This document shows, in pieces, positions 62,061 through 64,000 of a DNA stretch of 64,000 nucleotides. Where the stretch lies: contig NC_058338.1 of NCBI RefSeq assembly GCF_905475395.1, forward strand, positions 71,063,435 through 71,127,434. Direction: 5' to 3'. Numbering within the stretch: the stretch's first letter is position 1; each line of letters begins with the position of its first letter. Both the position numbers and the translations under genes were made by a program. The notes below the pieces were generated by a model. It had not been told where the DNA came from, ran no database searches, and saw only the letters and a program-made list of their open reading frames with translations. The stretch is from Chrysoperla carnea. Its lineage: Eukaryota; Arthropoda; Insecta; Neuroptera; Chrysopidae.

Positions 62061-63135
62061 TACAAAACTGAAATTTTGAAACATCGTTATGAAGCCAGTT
62101 ACTTATGAAAAAATAGGCTACTCTACCCTGATGTCGATTCTGGCATTATTCCTGTTTAATTTTAAGAATGAATATTTAGAGGTACCTAATTAAATACATT
62201 GTGTGTGGCAATCAATTTATTTTGATTGAACGTTAAGTCCAATAATACCTAATTAGCTTTGAACATGTCTTGTTTGAATTTATTTTTAAATATAATTTCA
62301 ATTAGAGCTGAGTCTTGTCAGGCTCCTCTGAAATTAATTTGTAGCCTATTCTACAGGATGATTTGTTAGATAAGCAACAATCTTTAGCAAATGATTACTA
62401 CAACGATTCTAACATAAAAATCTATGTGATATACCTACATGATCAATTTGTTGTTAGTATATAAATTTTGTGGAAATTTCGGAAAAATGTTTCGATGTAT
62501 TAGTTAAAACAATAACCTACCGGGTTATCCACCGGCAACCTGCACTTTAACGTTCAGAAGCATGTTTTATATGGGATTTTGCAAAAATTTTCCATGCAAC
62601 AATTAATCATATTCAATGACGGATTTCTCTGGATCTAGGTATCTAAAATTTTGTCATGCTTTCGAATCAAAAGGTAAATTTCATCTTGTAAATTTTTGTT
62701 ATTTATTTTTGCAAAAAAAAAAAAAAATCATCTCATTTATAAATATGATTTCTTACATTTGCCCCTTTTTCGTGATTTAATTTTCTGATATTATATAATA
62801 ACTACTTCTGAAATACTGCAGCCTGTAATTTTAATTTAAGTCTCACGTCCTTTCTCATATAATCATTACTACTGCAAGGCTAGATGAATCTGTTTAATAG
62901 GATCATACAGAAAAAAGTTTCTTTTTCAACTCTCTGGTAGAAGCTTAATGTTTTCCCCCTGAAAATCGAAATCAAAACATACTATTTTAGCGTTATAAAG
63001 TATCTATAGCGAAATATAAACTTCACTTTCAAAATCCTAAAATTTCAGCAGGTGAAAAAAGTATGTATCAGATTTCAATATCAAACATCCAAATGGAAAA
63101 GAGTACGCGCAAACGCACATTAAGGCACCATTGCA

Positions 63136-63834
63136 CAGTGGAGTATTTATATCAAATTTCTGACCAAAATATAATGAAGGGATTTGTTTGCTCAAAATTG
63201 ATTCAAAAGACTATTTAGATGCAAAAGTTCCTTTTATTTGACAATTATTTAAAAAAAAAATTTTTGCCAGAATCGTCTTCAAACCCAATTATTTAATTTT
63301 TTTAATTTCTTCCGTTTCTGAGCCACTTTTTGTCTTCTCTATGTATGCTTTTGTTTCCACATAACATGATTCTGGAATTATCAGTTCCCAAGTTTCACTG
63401 TAAAACTACTTGCTCCTTTCTTTTACTTTTGCCTTAAGCTAACTTAATATGTCCTTATTTCTTAGTCTTAAAAGAAAAGGCGCAAGTTCTCGTTTTTTAC
63501 GTAATTTTTGCCCGACAAAACCTGACACATAAACAAAAAGGTTTGAGTATGATAAATTTAATAAAAAAAATTACTTTTTTAGCAACAAATATGTATCACA
63601 AATGTTTAAAATATTTAACTATTTTAATAGAAACATTAAAATTAATAACTAATAAAAAAAGCACAAACCTTTTTCTTCAATAACAGACAGACACAGCAAA
63701 CATAAATTGAATGACACGGTAAATCGAGAGTGACAACAATAATAACATGCATTCGTAAGAGCAGCTAGATTGTGGCTGACAAAACAAGCGGATGGTGACC
63801 TTTTGGCCAGAAAATAGATATAAATACTCCACTG
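63136..63834. mobile_element. inverted-repeat element (about 700 bp), possibly hAT
   Basis: 'gcacagtggagtatttatat' at 63134-63153 is exactly inverted at 63817-63836, and similarity continues for about 38 bp. Ends CAGTGG.../...CCACTG look hAT-like, but no clear 8-bp target duplication was found. No coding frame. Confidence 0.65.
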
Positions 63835-64000
63835 TGCGTTGTTTAATTAAACTTTCGTTACGAGGCTAACGCGACTTAACTAGCTTCGCTTGTGATGGTT
63901 TTTTTTTCAGTCTTGCCAACTCTAAACTAGTTCTTAGCAATAGACCGACTGCAAATGTAAAAACTAGGTGTACAAGTTAAATTAACAAAGAGGTTGATTT

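Noticed and set aside
1..64000. CRISPR array, operons, prophage or other prokaryotic system
   Set aside because: Spliced animal genes throughout; the repeats have no regular repeat-spacer spacing.

Overview
This is an AT-rich stretch of insect nuclear DNA: genes with introns and GT-AG splicing, long gene-poor spacers and many decayed transposons. The order cannot be fixed from the sequence. An achaete-scute homologue and a chaoptin-like gene say insect, and one SINE family ends in runs of AACCT, the complement of the common insect telomere repeat TTAGG.

Layout. (1) 1-533: decayed 3' end of a Jockey-like non-LTR retrotransposon. (2) 1976-6904, plus: 3' part of a very large leucine-rich-repeat, probably GPI-anchored adhesion protein (chaoptin-like); its 5' exons are not visible. 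One intron holds a hAT-type miniature element and another is a 237-nt intron with no stop codon. (3) 7056-8277: a miniature inverted-repeat element and a deleted mariner-type element. (4) 15106-23173 and 27372-42447, plus: two tandem, intact beta-mannosidase genes, each with 13 exons and matching splice phases (909 and 912 aa), both with a signal peptide and both catalytic glutamates. The first gene is compact (8.1 kb). The second spans 15.1 kb because its introns carry a tRNA-derived SINE, a pogo-like element, a hAT miniature element, a hAT transposase relic and a Penelope-like relic. (5) 46874-47713, minus: single-exon achaete-scute homologue (279 aa), with a likely TATA box upstream. (6) 48000-64000: no convincing host gene; a perfect-looking foldback element (50661-51697), a CpG-rich island (about 53690-53900), direct repeats, more SINE tails and several inverted-repeat elements.

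The host genes are not an operon-like unit. The clear functional relation is the gene duplication: the two mannosidases share exon structure, a block at the 5' UTR, and an upstream non-coding block 2-3 kb away, so the duplication took in flanking DNA. GATA-type sites lie just upstream of both, consistent with gut or digestive/lysosomal expression (inference). At least four unnamed dispersed repeat families recur within the window and are listed with their copies. All calls come from reading the sequence; no database search was run.
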